A DNA stretch of 36,128 bases from JBKPHS01 sp046729975 (GTDB lineage: Bacteria; Actinomycetota; Thermoleophilia; Solirubrobacterales; Thermoleophilaceae): NCBI GenBank assembly GCA_046729975.1, contig JBKPHS010000189.1:1-36128 (forward strand), given 5' to 3'. Both the position numbers and the translations under genes were made by a program. The notes under the pieces are model-generated. The model was not told the DNA's origin and made no database searches. It worked only from the letters and a program-made list of their open reading frames with translations. Of the stretch, positions 26,125-33,327 are shown piece after piece (positions within the stretch are counted from its first letter, which is position 1; each line of letters begins with the position of its first letter).

Positions 26125-26142
26125 GCCTGAAAGATTTCAGGC
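26125..26142. promoter_or_regulatory. 18-bp palindrome directly before the antiporter start
   Basis: GCCTGAAAGATTTCAGGC has 8-bp perfect arms around GA and touches the GTG start of the antiporter gene. It may be an operator or a leader hairpin that covers the ribosome site. Confidence 0.5.
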
Positions 26143-26224
26143 CAAGGCCGACCGGGGTGGTTAGGGTCCGACCCAGGCAGGGTAAAACGGGCCTGCAGGG
26201 GTACCAGGGGAAAGGGGACACAGC

Positions 26225-26896
26225 TTGCGGATCGAGATGCGCGACGCGCCTCCGGAAGTGAACGCGCAGCCAGCGGCGGGAACGATTCGCATCGTGATCG
26301 CCGACGACCAGGCGCTCGTCCGCGAAGCGCTCCCGGCCCTCCTGCAGCGCCACGGAATAGCCGTGGCCGGCAGCGTCGGGCGCTACGACGACGCCCTGGC
26401 CACCGTCGAGGAGCACCGGCCGATCGTGACGATCATCGGCGTGTCGAATCCGGACCGCCCCGCGCTCGAGGTCGCGAAGCGGATCTCGACCGGGCTGGTG
26501 CCTACATACGTCCTGCTCTACACCTTCGACGGCGGGCTCGACGTCGCCACGGCCTTCTCACATGGCGCCGCGGGCGTCGTCTCCAAGCGGAGCTCGCTCG
26601 CGGACCTGCCCCAGGCCATCCGCACGGTCGCGGGCGGCGGGCTGTGGTTCGACGACAACCTCGAGGGCTCGAACAGCCTGATGCCACGCTCCGCCCGCCT
26701 CTCGCCGCAGGAGCTGCGTGTGCTGACGGAGCTGGCGCGCGGCACCTCAACGGACGCGATCGCGACGCTGCTCAATCTGAGCCCGCACACCGTCCGCACG
26801 CACATCAAGAACATCATGCGCAAGCTCGAGTCGAGCACGCGCGCGCACGCGGTTGCGATCGCCCTCACAGAGGGCGCGATCGACACCCGGGTCTAA
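26225..26896 (+). CDS. LuxR-type response regulator with an atypical receiver
   Basis: A 223-residue regulator: receiver-like domain (about 20-140) and LuxR/NarL helix-turn-helix (about 158-215, SPQELRVLTELARGTSTDAIA then LLNLSPHTVRTHIKN). The acidic pair Asp27-Asp28 and Lys121 are present, but the usual phospho-acceptor position (VVLLD) reads VTIIG, with Gly72 in place of Asp. It is therefore probably not controlled by ordinary phosphorylation. No histidine kinase is adjacent. TTG 26225 lies behind AAAGGGGA. An ATG four codons later is possible. Its stop overlaps the stop of the convergent meaB gene. Confidence 0.88.
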   Translation: MRIEMRDAPPEVNAQPAAGTIRIVIADDQALVREALPALLQRHGIAVAGSVGRYDDALATVEEHRPIVTIIGVSNPDRPALEVAKRISTGLVPTYVLLYTFDGGLDVATAFSHGAAGVVSKRSSLADLPQAIRTVAGGGLWFDDNLEGSNSLMPRSARLSPQELRVLTELARGTSTDAIATLLNLSPHTVRTHIKNIMRKLESSTRAHAVAIALTEGAIDTRV

Positions 26897-27873
26897 CCGG
26901 CCGCTGCGCGGGCCTCGAGCGCGCGTACCAGCGCGGGCGCGTCGAGCTGCGGATCCTGCTCCGCCAGGAGCCGCTCCGCCTCGCGCCGCCCCCCGAGGGC
27001 GCGCACCGCCCGCTCGCCGTGCTCGGCGGCGAACTCCGCGAGCGCCGCCAGACGGCGGGCCCGCAGCCGTGCGGCCTCCAGATCGATCTGCGCGCGGTGG
27101 GCCTCGATCGCGTCGGCGAGCTCGTCGACCCCCGACGGCGGCGGCACGGACGAGACGAGAACGACCGGGGTGTCGGTCGATCCGAGCGAGCGGAGCGCCT
27201 GACCGAGGTCGCGACGTGCGCGCATGGCGGCCTCGCCGAGGTCCGCCTTGGTCACCACCAGGATGTCGGGCACCTCCATGATCCCGGCCTTCAGGAACTG
27301 CAGCGTGTCCCCCGAAGCAGGCTGCACGACCACTGCGACCGTGTCGCACACCTCCTCGACGTCCGTCTCCGACTGGCCCACGCCGACGGTCTCGACCACG
27401 ACCACGTCGTAGGCGGCCGCCAGCGCATCGACGGCCTCCCGCGTCGCCGGCGCCAGGCCGCCGAGCCTGCCACCGGCCGCGGTCGAGCGGATCAGCACGC
27501 CGTCGTCGCGCGGATCGTGATCGATGCGGGCCCGGTCGCCCAGCAGCGAGCCCCCAGACCGCTTGGACGAGGGGTCGACCGCCAGGACCGCGACGCTCCG
27601 CCCCCGCCGGCGCCACTCGGCCACGAGCGCGGACAGGAGCATGGACTTCCCGGCGCCGGGAGGCCCGGTCACGCCGACGAGGTGTGCCGGCGCCTCGCGG
27701 CCGAGAGAGTTGGGGGAGACCTGCGCCAGCAGCGCGCCCGCCTGCTCGCGGCCGCGCGGCGAGCGGTCCTCGATCAGGTTGAGCGCCGCGGGGGCCGCCG
27801 ACCGATCCCCCTCGCGAAGCCGGCGGCCGAGCTCAGCCCCCGGGCGCCCACTCTGCCCACTGCCAATTGCCAA
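26893..27873 (-). CDS. meaB: MeaB/ArgK-type G-protein chaperone of a B12 mutase
   Basis: A 326-residue GTPase that loads and protects adenosylcobalamin mutases. The P-loop is GPPGAGKS (70-77). DPSSKRSGGSLLGDR, RSTAAGGRLGGL, VVVETVGVGQSE and the VTKADL base-specificity motif follow, all as in MeaB. It lies eight bases downstream of ecm in the same direction, so its client is very likely the ethylmalonyl-CoA mutase. The only usable start is TTG 27873. The first dozen residues (LAIGSGQSGRPG) are read from a dispersed repeat and are unlike other MeaB starts. Confidence 0.94.
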   Translation of the reverse strand: MAIGSGQSGRPGAELGRRLREGDRSAAPAALNLIEDRSPRGREQAGALLAQVSPNSLGREAPAHLVGVTGPPGAGKSMLLSALVAEWRRRGRSVAVLAVDPSSKRSGGSLLGDRARIDHDPRDDGVLIRSTAAGGRLGGLAPATREAVDALAAAYDVVVVETVGVGQSETDVEEVCDTVAVVVQPASGDTLQFLKAGIMEVPDILVVTKADLGEAAMRARRDLGQALRSLGSTDTPVVLVSSVPPPSGVDELADAIEAHRAQIDLEAARLRARRLAALAEFAAEHGERAVRALGGRREAERLLAEQDPQLDAPALVRALEARAAAG

Positions 27874-27875
27874 CT
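27847..27875. repeat. Copy of the family 1 junction repeat at the ecm/meaB boundary
   Basis: CTCTGCCCACTGCC (27851-27864) is identical to the repeat at 2982-2995. CAATTGCCAACT follows. It is translated as the first residues of MeaB. Confidence 0.65.
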
Positions 27876-27881
27876 CGGAGC

Positions 27882-29882
27882 TCAGGAGGCGCCGACGGAC
27901 ACCCGGTGCCGCTCGGCAACGAGATCCACGACATCGCCCATGATGCGCGAGATGTCGAAGTCCTTGGGCGTGTACACGCGCGCGACGCCCGCGTCGAGCA
28001 GCCTGCGCTCGTCGGCAGGGGGAATGATCCCGCCGACTACGACTGGCACGTCGGCGCCGAGCGAGCGGAGCTCCTCGAGCACGCTCGGGATCAGCTCGCG
28101 GTGCGAGCCCGACAGGATCGACAGGCCGACGACGTGCACGCCCTCCTGCACCGCGGTCGCGGCGATCCGCGAGGGCGTGAGCCGGATGCCCTCGTAGACC
28201 ACGTCCATGCCGGCGTCGCGGGCGCGAACGGCGATCTGCTCGGCGCCGTTCGAGTGCCCGTCGAGCCCCGGCTTGCCGACCAGGATCTTGATCCGGCGCC
28301 CGAGTGCCTCCGACACGCGCTCGACCTTCTCACGGAGCTCCGCGAGCGCCTCGTCGTCGGGCGCTGCGGCTGCCTCGCCCACGCCCGTCGGGGCCCGGTA
28401 CTCGCCGAACACCTCGCGCAGGGTCGCCGCCCACTCGCCCGTCGTCGCGCCGGCCTTGGCGGCGGCCAGCGTCGCGGGCATCACGTTCACGCTCTCGTCA
28501 CCCGCGGCGGCGGCGAGCTCATCGAGCGCCGCGCGCACCGCGGACTCGTCGCGCCGCTCGCGCCACTCCTGCACGGCGGCTATCTGGGACTGCTCGACGT
28601 TCGGGTCGACCGTCAGGATGCCGCCGTCCTCCCCCTCGCGCAGCGGCGAGGGCTCGCTGCTCGTAAAGGCGTTCTGACCGACGACCTTGAGCTCTCCGCG
28701 CTCGATCGCGGCCAGGCGGGCGCGGTGCGACTCGACGAGCTGCGTCTTCATGTATGGCACCGCTTCCACGGCGCCGCCGTGCTCGGCGACGATCGTCATC
28801 TCGGCGCGGGCGGCCTCCGCGAGCTCGTCGACCAGGCCGTCCATCACCTCCGAGCCCCGGAAGATGTCCGGATAGTCGAGCAGGTCGGTCTCATAGGCCA
28901 GGATCTGCTGGATCCGCAGCGACCACTGCTGGTCCCAAGCGCGCGGCAGCCCCAGCGCCTCGTTCCAGGCCGGCAGCTGGATCGCGCGGGCGCGCACGTC
29001 GCGGCCGAGCGTGACCCCGAGCGCCTCGAGGGCGATCCGGATCACGTTGTTCTCCGGCTGCGACTCGGTCAGGCCGAGCGAGTTGACCTGCACGCCGTAG
29101 CGGAAGCGCAGGAACTTCTCGTCCGTCACGCCGTAGCGCTCGCGCCCGAGCTCCTCCCACAAGCGAGCCATCGTGCGCAGCTTGGCGTGCTCCTCGATGA
29201 AGCGAATGCCCGCGTTGACGAAGAACGAGATCCGCCCGAAGACTCGCGGGAAGCTGTCCTCGTCCACCCGCTCGCGCACGCGGTCGAGCACGGCCTGGGC
29301 GGTCGCCAGCGTGAACGCGATCTCCTGCACGGGCGTCGCGCCGGCCTCCTGGAGGTGGTAGGAGCAGATGTTGATCGGGTTCCACTTCGGAACCTCGTCG
29401 ACCGTGAAGGCGATCATGTCCGCGATCAGCCGCATGGAGGGCTCCGGAGGGAACGCGTAGGTGCCGCGCGACAGGAACTCCTTGATGATGTCGTTCTGGG
29501 TTGTGCCCTGGAGAAGGCCCGGCTCGACCCCGTTTTCCTCGGCCACGGTCATGTAGAGGGCGAGCAGCCACGCTGCCGTCGCGTTGATCGTCATCGAGGT
29601 GTTCATCGCGTCGAGCGGGATGCCGTCGAGCAGCGTGTGCATGTCGCCCTTGTGGGCGATCGAGACCCCGACCTTGCCGACCTCGCCGCGTGAGAGCTCG
29701 TCGTCCGGGTCGTAGCCGGTCTGCGTCGGCAGGTCGAAGGCAACGGAAAGGCCGGTCTGGCCCTTCTCGAGGTTCTTCCGGTACAGCTCGTTCGACTCCT
29801 TCGCCGTCGAGTGCCCCGCGTAGGTGCGCATGACCCAGGGCCGATCCGGCTCTGGAAGCCTGTGCTCGCTCATCGCCGCCAT
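27882..29882 (-). CDS. ecm: Ethylmalonyl-CoA mutase
   Basis: A 666-residue B12-dependent mutase that converts ethylmalonyl-CoA to methylsuccinyl-CoA. It follows the Rhodobacter/Methylobacterium Ecm (MeaA) pattern closely: MRTYAGHSTAKESNELYRKN, FDLPTQTGYD, MNTSMTINATAAWLLALY, NPINICSYHLQEAGATPVQE and QLPAWNEALGLPRAWDQQWS. The fused C-terminal B12 domain has LDGHSNGAEQI with the cobalt-ligating His543, plus GLSILSGSH. ATG 29882 is preceded by a G-rich run. A second ATG at 29873 is possible. It is the first gene of an ecm-meaB pair and divergent from the hydrolase gene at 29918. Confidence 0.97.
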   Translation of the reverse strand: MAAMSEHRLPEPDRPWVMRTYAGHSTAKESNELYRKNLEKGQTGLSVAFDLPTQTGYDPDDELSRGEVGKVGVSIAHKGDMHTLLDGIPLDAMNTSMTINATAAWLLALYMTVAEENGVEPGLLQGTTQNDIIKEFLSRGTYAFPPEPSMRLIADMIAFTVDEVPKWNPINICSYHLQEAGATPVQEIAFTLATAQAVLDRVRERVDEDSFPRVFGRISFFVNAGIRFIEEHAKLRTMARLWEELGRERYGVTDEKFLRFRYGVQVNSLGLTESQPENNVIRIALEALGVTLGRDVRARAIQLPAWNEALGLPRAWDQQWSLRIQQILAYETDLLDYPDIFRGSEVMDGLVDELAEAARAEMTIVAEHGGAVEAVPYMKTQLVESHRARLAAIERGELKVVGQNAFTSSEPSPLREGEDGGILTVDPNVEQSQIAAVQEWRERRDESAVRAALDELAAAAGDESVNVMPATLAAAKAGATTGEWAATLREVFGEYRAPTGVGEAAAAPDDEALAELREKVERVSEALGRRIKILVGKPGLDGHSNGAEQIAVRARDAGMDVVYEGIRLTPSRIAATAVQEGVHVVGLSILSGSHRELIPSVLEELRSLGADVPVVVGGIIPPADERRLLDAGVARVYTPKDFDISRIMGDVVDLVAERHRVSVGAS

Positions 29883-29902
29883 TATCTCAGCCCCCCAGTG
29901 GC

Positions 29903-29908
29903 TAGTCT
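29903..29908 (+). promoter_or_regulatory. -10 box for the MBL-fold hydrolase gene
   Basis: TAGTCT nine bases before the ATG at 29918, inside the 35-base space that also serves the divergent ecm gene. Confidence 0.4.
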
Positions 29909-29917
29909 CAGAGCCGC

Positions 29918-30769
29918 ATGGCAAGGGAAATCGATCTCAGGCACGTCGGGCGGGCACGCGTTATCTGCGCCTACGAGATCGGCGGGGTGATCGTCGATCC
30001 AGGGCCCGAATCGTGCCTCGACGTCCTCCTCGCCGAGCTGGGGGACACGGAGCCGAGGGCGCTGCTCCTGACCCACATCCACCTCGATCATGCCGGCGCG
30101 AGCGGCTCGTTGGTGCGCCGCTTTCCGCACCTGCTCGTTTACGTGCACGAGCGCGGCGCCCCTCACCTGATCGATCCCTCGAAGCTGCTGCCGAGCGCCA
30201 GGCAGCTCTACGGCGACGACATGGATCGCCTCTGGGGCGTGTTCCTGCCGGTGCCGAAGGAGAACGTGCGCATCCTGAGCGGCGGGGAGACGGTCGAGGG
30301 CTTCCGGGTGGCGTACGCGCCGGGCCACGCCTCGCACCACGTCGTCTATCTGCACGAGGACAGCGGCGACTGCTACACGGGCGACGTCGCGGGCGTGCGT
30401 ATCCCGCCATCGGACTTCACCCTCGCCCCGACGCCACCGCCCGACGTCGACGTGGAGGCATGGCTGCGCTCGATCGAGGCGATCGAGGAGTGGCGCCCCG
30501 AGCGATTGCGGCTGACCCACTTCGGCGAGGCCGGCGATCCAGCGGCCCAGCTCGAGCGGGTGGGGGAGCAGCTCCGCCGCAGCTCGGAGCGCGCCCGCGG
30601 CAGCGACCTCGCGTCCTTCGTGTCAGCGCTCCGAGCGGAGGCGCTTGGGGCCGTCGACCCGGAGACCGCCGCGGCGCTCTTCCAGGCGGCGCCGCCCGAG
30701 CAGCTCTACCTCGGCCTCGAGCGCTACTGGTCGAAGCGCGTCGAGCGGGAGGCGGCCGAGGCCCGGTGA
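29918..30769 (+). CDS. Metallo-beta-lactamase-fold hydrolase
   Basis: A 283-residue MBL-fold enzyme with the zinc motif THIHLDHAG (His53, His55, Asp57, His58), a further metal His in APGHASHHVVY, Asp in YTGDVAG, and the last His in RLTHFGE. It is probably a glyoxalase-II-like or other thioester/ester hydrolase. The class is too broad for a substrate. The C-terminal third is helical and acidic. It overlaps clpS (GTGA), so the two are coupled, and it is divergent from ecm. Confidence 0.88.
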   Translation: MAREIDLRHVGRARVICAYEIGGVIVDPGPESCLDVLLAELGDTEPRALLLTHIHLDHAGASGSLVRRFPHLLVYVHERGAPHLIDPSKLLPSARQLYGDDMDRLWGVFLPVPKENVRILSGGETVEGFRVAYAPGHASHHVVYLHEDSGDCYTGDVAGVRIPPSDFTLAPTPPPDVDVEAWLRSIEAIEEWRPERLRLTHFGEAGDPAAQLERVGEQLRRSSERARGSDLASFVSALRAEALGAVDPETAAALFQAAPPEQLYLGLERYWSKRVEREAAEAR

Positions 30770-31056
30770 GCAGCGACACGGTCGAGATCCCGCGGGTCGG
30801 CGGGCCCGGCTCCGGGCTCGACGACAACTGGCGCGTGATCGTGCTGAACGACGACCACAACACGTTCGACGGAGTCGCCTCAGCGCTCGCCCGGGTGATC
30901 CCGGGCGTGACCTTCGAGCAGGGGATGGCGTTCGCGAACCAGATCCACAACAGCGGGCAGGCGATCGTCTGGGCGGGTACGCGCGAGCCGGCAGAGCTCT
31001 ACTGGGAGCAGCTGAGCGACGCCGGCCTGACGATGGCGCCGCTCGAACAGGGCTAG
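30766..31056 (+). CDS. clpS: ClpS, N-degron adaptor of the Clp protease
   Basis: A 96-residue adaptor that hands proteins with destabilising N-terminal residues to ClpA/ClpC-ClpP. The core WRVIVLNDDHNTFDGV carries the pocket residues Asn28 and Asp29. His61 lies in IHNSG, and the closing TREPAELYWEQL follows the ClpS fold. The N-terminal 20 residues are a flexible acidic tail, as usual. GTG 30766 overlaps the MBL stop by four bases. The gene converges with the ccr operon. Confidence 0.93.
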   Translation: MSSDTVEIPRVGGPGSGLDDNWRVIVLNDDHNTFDGVASALARVIPGVTFEQGMAFANQIHNSGQAIVWAGTREPAELYWEQLSDAGLTMAPLEQG

Positions 31057-31061
31057 GTCGG

Positions 31062-31394
31062 TTAGGGCTCTACCGGCTGCGGCTCGGCCACGCCCGCGTC
31101 GACCACCTCGTGCCAGACCGGCAGGACCGGTACCTGGAACCAGCCGGACGCCGCCACCCGGGCGTCAGAGATCTCCTCCGAGTACCAGTAGCGCTCGAAG
31201 TCCAGCTTGCTGTCGAAGTATGCGAGCTGCGTGAACTGGTGCCGGTCCTCGTTGGAGCGGAAGAACTCGAACTCGGTGGCCCCGTACTTGAGCACGGCGG
31301 CGGCCGCGGGCGCCCAGACCTCGGCGAACTTGTCACCGCGGAACGGGTTCGCGATCCAGTGGATCTCGACGAGCTTCTGGCCGGGACGCGGCAT
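31062..31394 (-). CDS. Unrecognised ABM-like protein coupled to ccr
   Basis: A 110-residue soluble protein with the pattern of a dimeric alpha/beta-barrel (ABM/DUF1330-like) domain: VEIHWIANPFRG, AAVLKYGATEFEFFRSNED, FTQLAYFDSKLDFERYWYSE and GWFQVPVLPVWHE. No known family is certain. Its ATG overlaps the ccr stop by one base (TGATG), which couples its production to ccr. A role in the carboxylase's CoA or CO2 chemistry, or in handling a side product, is a guess from position only. It is rich in aromatic residues (Trp, Phe, Tyr). Confidence 0.7.
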   Translation of the reverse strand: MPRPGQKLVEIHWIANPFRGDKFAEVWAPAAAAVLKYGATEFEFFRSNEDRHQFTQLAYFDSKLDFERYWYSEEISDARVAASGWFQVPVLPVWHEVVDAGVAEPQPVEP

Positions 31395-32647
31395 CAGGCG
31401 CCGACCTCCGCGTAGATCGCGCCGGGACCCTCGGCCGTCTTCCCGAGGCCTTCCTTCTCGGCGCCGACGAGGATCGCGATCTTCCCAAGGTGCTGGTTCT
31501 CGAGCATGATCTGGTGGGCCTCGGCGACACCGTCGAAGCCCATGGTCCGCCAGAGCACGGGCCGGATCAGGCCCTGGTCGATCAGCTCGTTGGCCTTGTT
31601 GCACTCGTATGCGTTGGCGAAGTGCGAGCCGAGGATCTCCTTCTGGCGCATCCAGAGGTAGCGCACGTCGAAGTCGAGGTTGAAGCCGGTGGTGCCCGCG
31701 CAGATCACGACCTTGCCGAACGGCTTGACCACGAACACGGACGTTGGGAACGTCGCCTGTCCGACGTGCTCGAACACGATGTCGGGGGAGTCCCCGAGGA
31801 TGTCCTTGACCCGCTTGCCGAACGCGCGCGAGACGCCGAAGCGCTCCTTCTCCTCCTCGGGCGTCTCCCCGCCCTTGCGCATCATGCCGGCGAACTCGCT
31901 GCGGTCGATGTAGTCGACCGCGCCCAGCTGCTTCACGAGCTCGCCCTTCTCGGGCGAGGACACGACCCCCACGCACTGGGCGCCGGCCATCTTGCAGAGC
32001 TGGGTGGCGAACACGCCAAGACCGCCGGCGCCGCCCCAGATCAGCACCCGGTGGCCGGCCTGGAGGTCGCAGCGGGTGAGCAGCATCCGGTAGGCCGTGA
32101 AGTAGGTCAGGCCGTAGGAGGCGGCCTCCTCCCAGCTGAGGGCCTGCGGCTTGGGGAGCAGCTGCTGGGCCTGGACCTTCGTGAACTGCGCGAACGAGCC
32201 CCAGGAGGTCTCGTAGCCCCAGATCCTCTGCGAGGGCGCCGCGAGCGGGTCGAGACCATGCACCTCGGGGTCCTCGTATGACGCCTGGTTGCAGTGGATC
32301 ACGACCTCGTCCCCCGGCTCCCAGCGCGTCACTCCGGTGCCGGTCTTCCAAACGATCCCGGCGGCGTCGGAGCCGCCGATGTGGTGGTCCTCCTCGGGGT
32401 GGTAGCGGAAGACCGACACCGGCTGGCTGAGCGCGGCCCAGACGTTGTTGTAGTTGACCCCGGCGGCCATCACGCGCACGATCACCTCGAACGGGCCCGG
32501 CTCGGGGACCTCGATCTCCTCCACCTGGAAGGCGTCGACGGGCTGGCCCTCGCGCTCCTGGCGGATAATCCAGGCAGCCATCGTCTCGGGCAGCGTTCCG
32601 GGCTCGACGCCCACGTCGGTCACGTTCGTCAGGTCAACTTGCGCCAT
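31394..32647 (-). CDS. ccr: Crotonyl-CoA carboxylase/reductase
   Basis: A 417-residue medium-chain dehydrogenase-type enzyme making ethylmalonyl-CoA from crotonyl-CoA, CO2 and NADPH, the key step of the EMC pathway. Family marks are RYHPEEDHHIGGSDAAGIVW (81-100), QRIWGYETSWGSFAQFTKVQ, the Rossmann loop GGAGGLG (205-211), CAGTTGFN (316-323), and RYLWMRQKEILGSHFAN. The His342 of GSHFAN and Asn67 of NYNNVW appear to sit where the Kitasatospora enzyme holds CO2, judged by motif context. ATG 32647 has GGAGGA upstream and a possible TACGAT -10 at 32684-32689. Confidence 0.97.
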   Translation of the reverse strand: MAQVDLTNVTDVGVEPGTLPETMAAWIIRQEREGQPVDAFQVEEIEVPEPGPFEVIVRVMAAGVNYNNVWAALSQPVSVFRYHPEEDHHIGGSDAAGIVWKTGTGVTRWEPGDEVVIHCNQASYEDPEVHGLDPLAAPSQRIWGYETSWGSFAQFTKVQAQQLLPKPQALSWEEAASYGLTYFTAYRMLLTRCDLQAGHRVLIWGGAGGLGVFATQLCKMAGAQCVGVVSSPEKGELVKQLGAVDYIDRSEFAGMMRKGGETPEEEKERFGVSRAFGKRVKDILGDSPDIVFEHVGQATFPTSVFVVKPFGKVVICAGTTGFNLDFDVRYLWMRQKEILGSHFANAYECNKANELIDQGLIRPVLWRTMGFDGVAEAHQIMLENQHLGKIAILVGAEKEGLGKTAEGPGAIYAEVGA

Positions 32648-32706
32648 CGCTGTTCGGATCCTCCGCGGTCTAGGGGACGGCGCATCGTAGCGCCCTGTCG
32701 GCAAGC

Positions 32707-32870
32707 GCTTAGCCTGGATCACCGGGACTGGCGAGCGTTTCCGCACCGGAGGCCGAGCCAGGCGGCGACGGCGAGCGGAGCGAGGGTAAACCCTCGCGAG
32801 TGAGCCGGTGGCGCCTGGCGAAGGCATTCCGGCGAGGAAACGCCGTCAGGATCGGTGATCCAGGCTTAGG
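32707..32870. repeat. 164-nt imperfect palindrome
   Basis: Centred on TAAA at 32787-32790, with CGAGGG/CCCTCG closing the tip. Farther out, AGCCTGGATCACCG (32711-32724) pairs exactly with CGGTGATCCAGGCT (32853-32866). CCAGGCG and GCGTTTCC blocks also pair in register, allowing for single-base slips. Both arms together can fold into one long hairpin. It lies between ccr and the lipoprotein gene and codes for nothing I recognise. It could be a REP-like or MITE-like element, or a strong terminator. Confidence 0.7.
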
Positions 32871-32877
32871 CTTAGGC

Positions 32878-33300
32878 CTAGGGAAGCAGGGTCTCGCCGC
32901 TGGAGCTCTTGCGCTCCTTGCCGATTGCGAGGGCGGCCGACTCGATCTGGCGGGCGACCGCCCGCTCGGAGCCGGCCTTCACCTCGTACCGGCCCGGCCG
33001 GAGCGTCCTCTGGATCTGCGCGGTGTCGAGCGGGGCGATCGGCCCTACCCGCTCGCGGACCTGCTCGCCTTCGAGCGTGAGCGTGCGCGAGTCGTCGGTC
33101 TGGTTCGAGACGATCAGGACGATCGGCCCAGCGCCGACCCTGTCGGGCGAGACCGTGACCTTCTGTTTGGTGATCACACCCGTGAGCTCGATCGGCGCCG
33201 GCGGCCGCGGCTTGTTCGCGAAGTCGTTGTCATCGCCTCCGCACCCGGCGAGAATGAGCATCGCTCCCGCAACCGGCGCGATCCATCGCGTCTTGATCAT
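32878..33300 (-). CDS. Small lipoprotein, cupredoxin-like
   Basis: A 140-residue protein with a lipobox (MIKTRWIAPVAGAMLILAG then Cys20, GGDD). The mature domain has regular beta-strands (VTVSPDRVGAGPIVLIVSN, SRTLTLEG, TLRPGRYEVKAG) in the order seen in cupredoxin-like domains, but it lacks the usual Cys/His/Met copper ligands. Predicted to face the outside of the membrane. The stop lies eight bases beyond the long palindrome and overlaps a CTTAGG-type short repeat (32866-32882). Confidence 0.8.
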   Translation of the reverse strand: MIKTRWIAPVAGAMLILAGCGGDDNDFANKPRPPAPIELTGVITKQKVTVSPDRVGAGPIVLIVSNQTDDSRTLTLEGEQVRERVGPIAPLDTAQIQRTLRPGRYEVKAGSERAVARQIESAALAIGKERKSSSGETLLP

Positions 33301-33327
33301 CTGCTCCTCGGCCCCCGCTCGGGAACC

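Noticed and set aside
29883..29917. EMC-type operator between ecm and the MBL gene (CAGTGGCTAGTC)
   Set aside because: Only about 9 of 16 positions agree and the inverted symmetry is poor.
32726..32735. GACTGGCGAG upstream of ccr, identical to the core of the EMC operator
   Set aside because: It lacks both outer half-site ends and is part of the left arm of the long palindrome, so the match is better explained by that element. It also lies about 80 bases from the start codon, unlike the other three sites.
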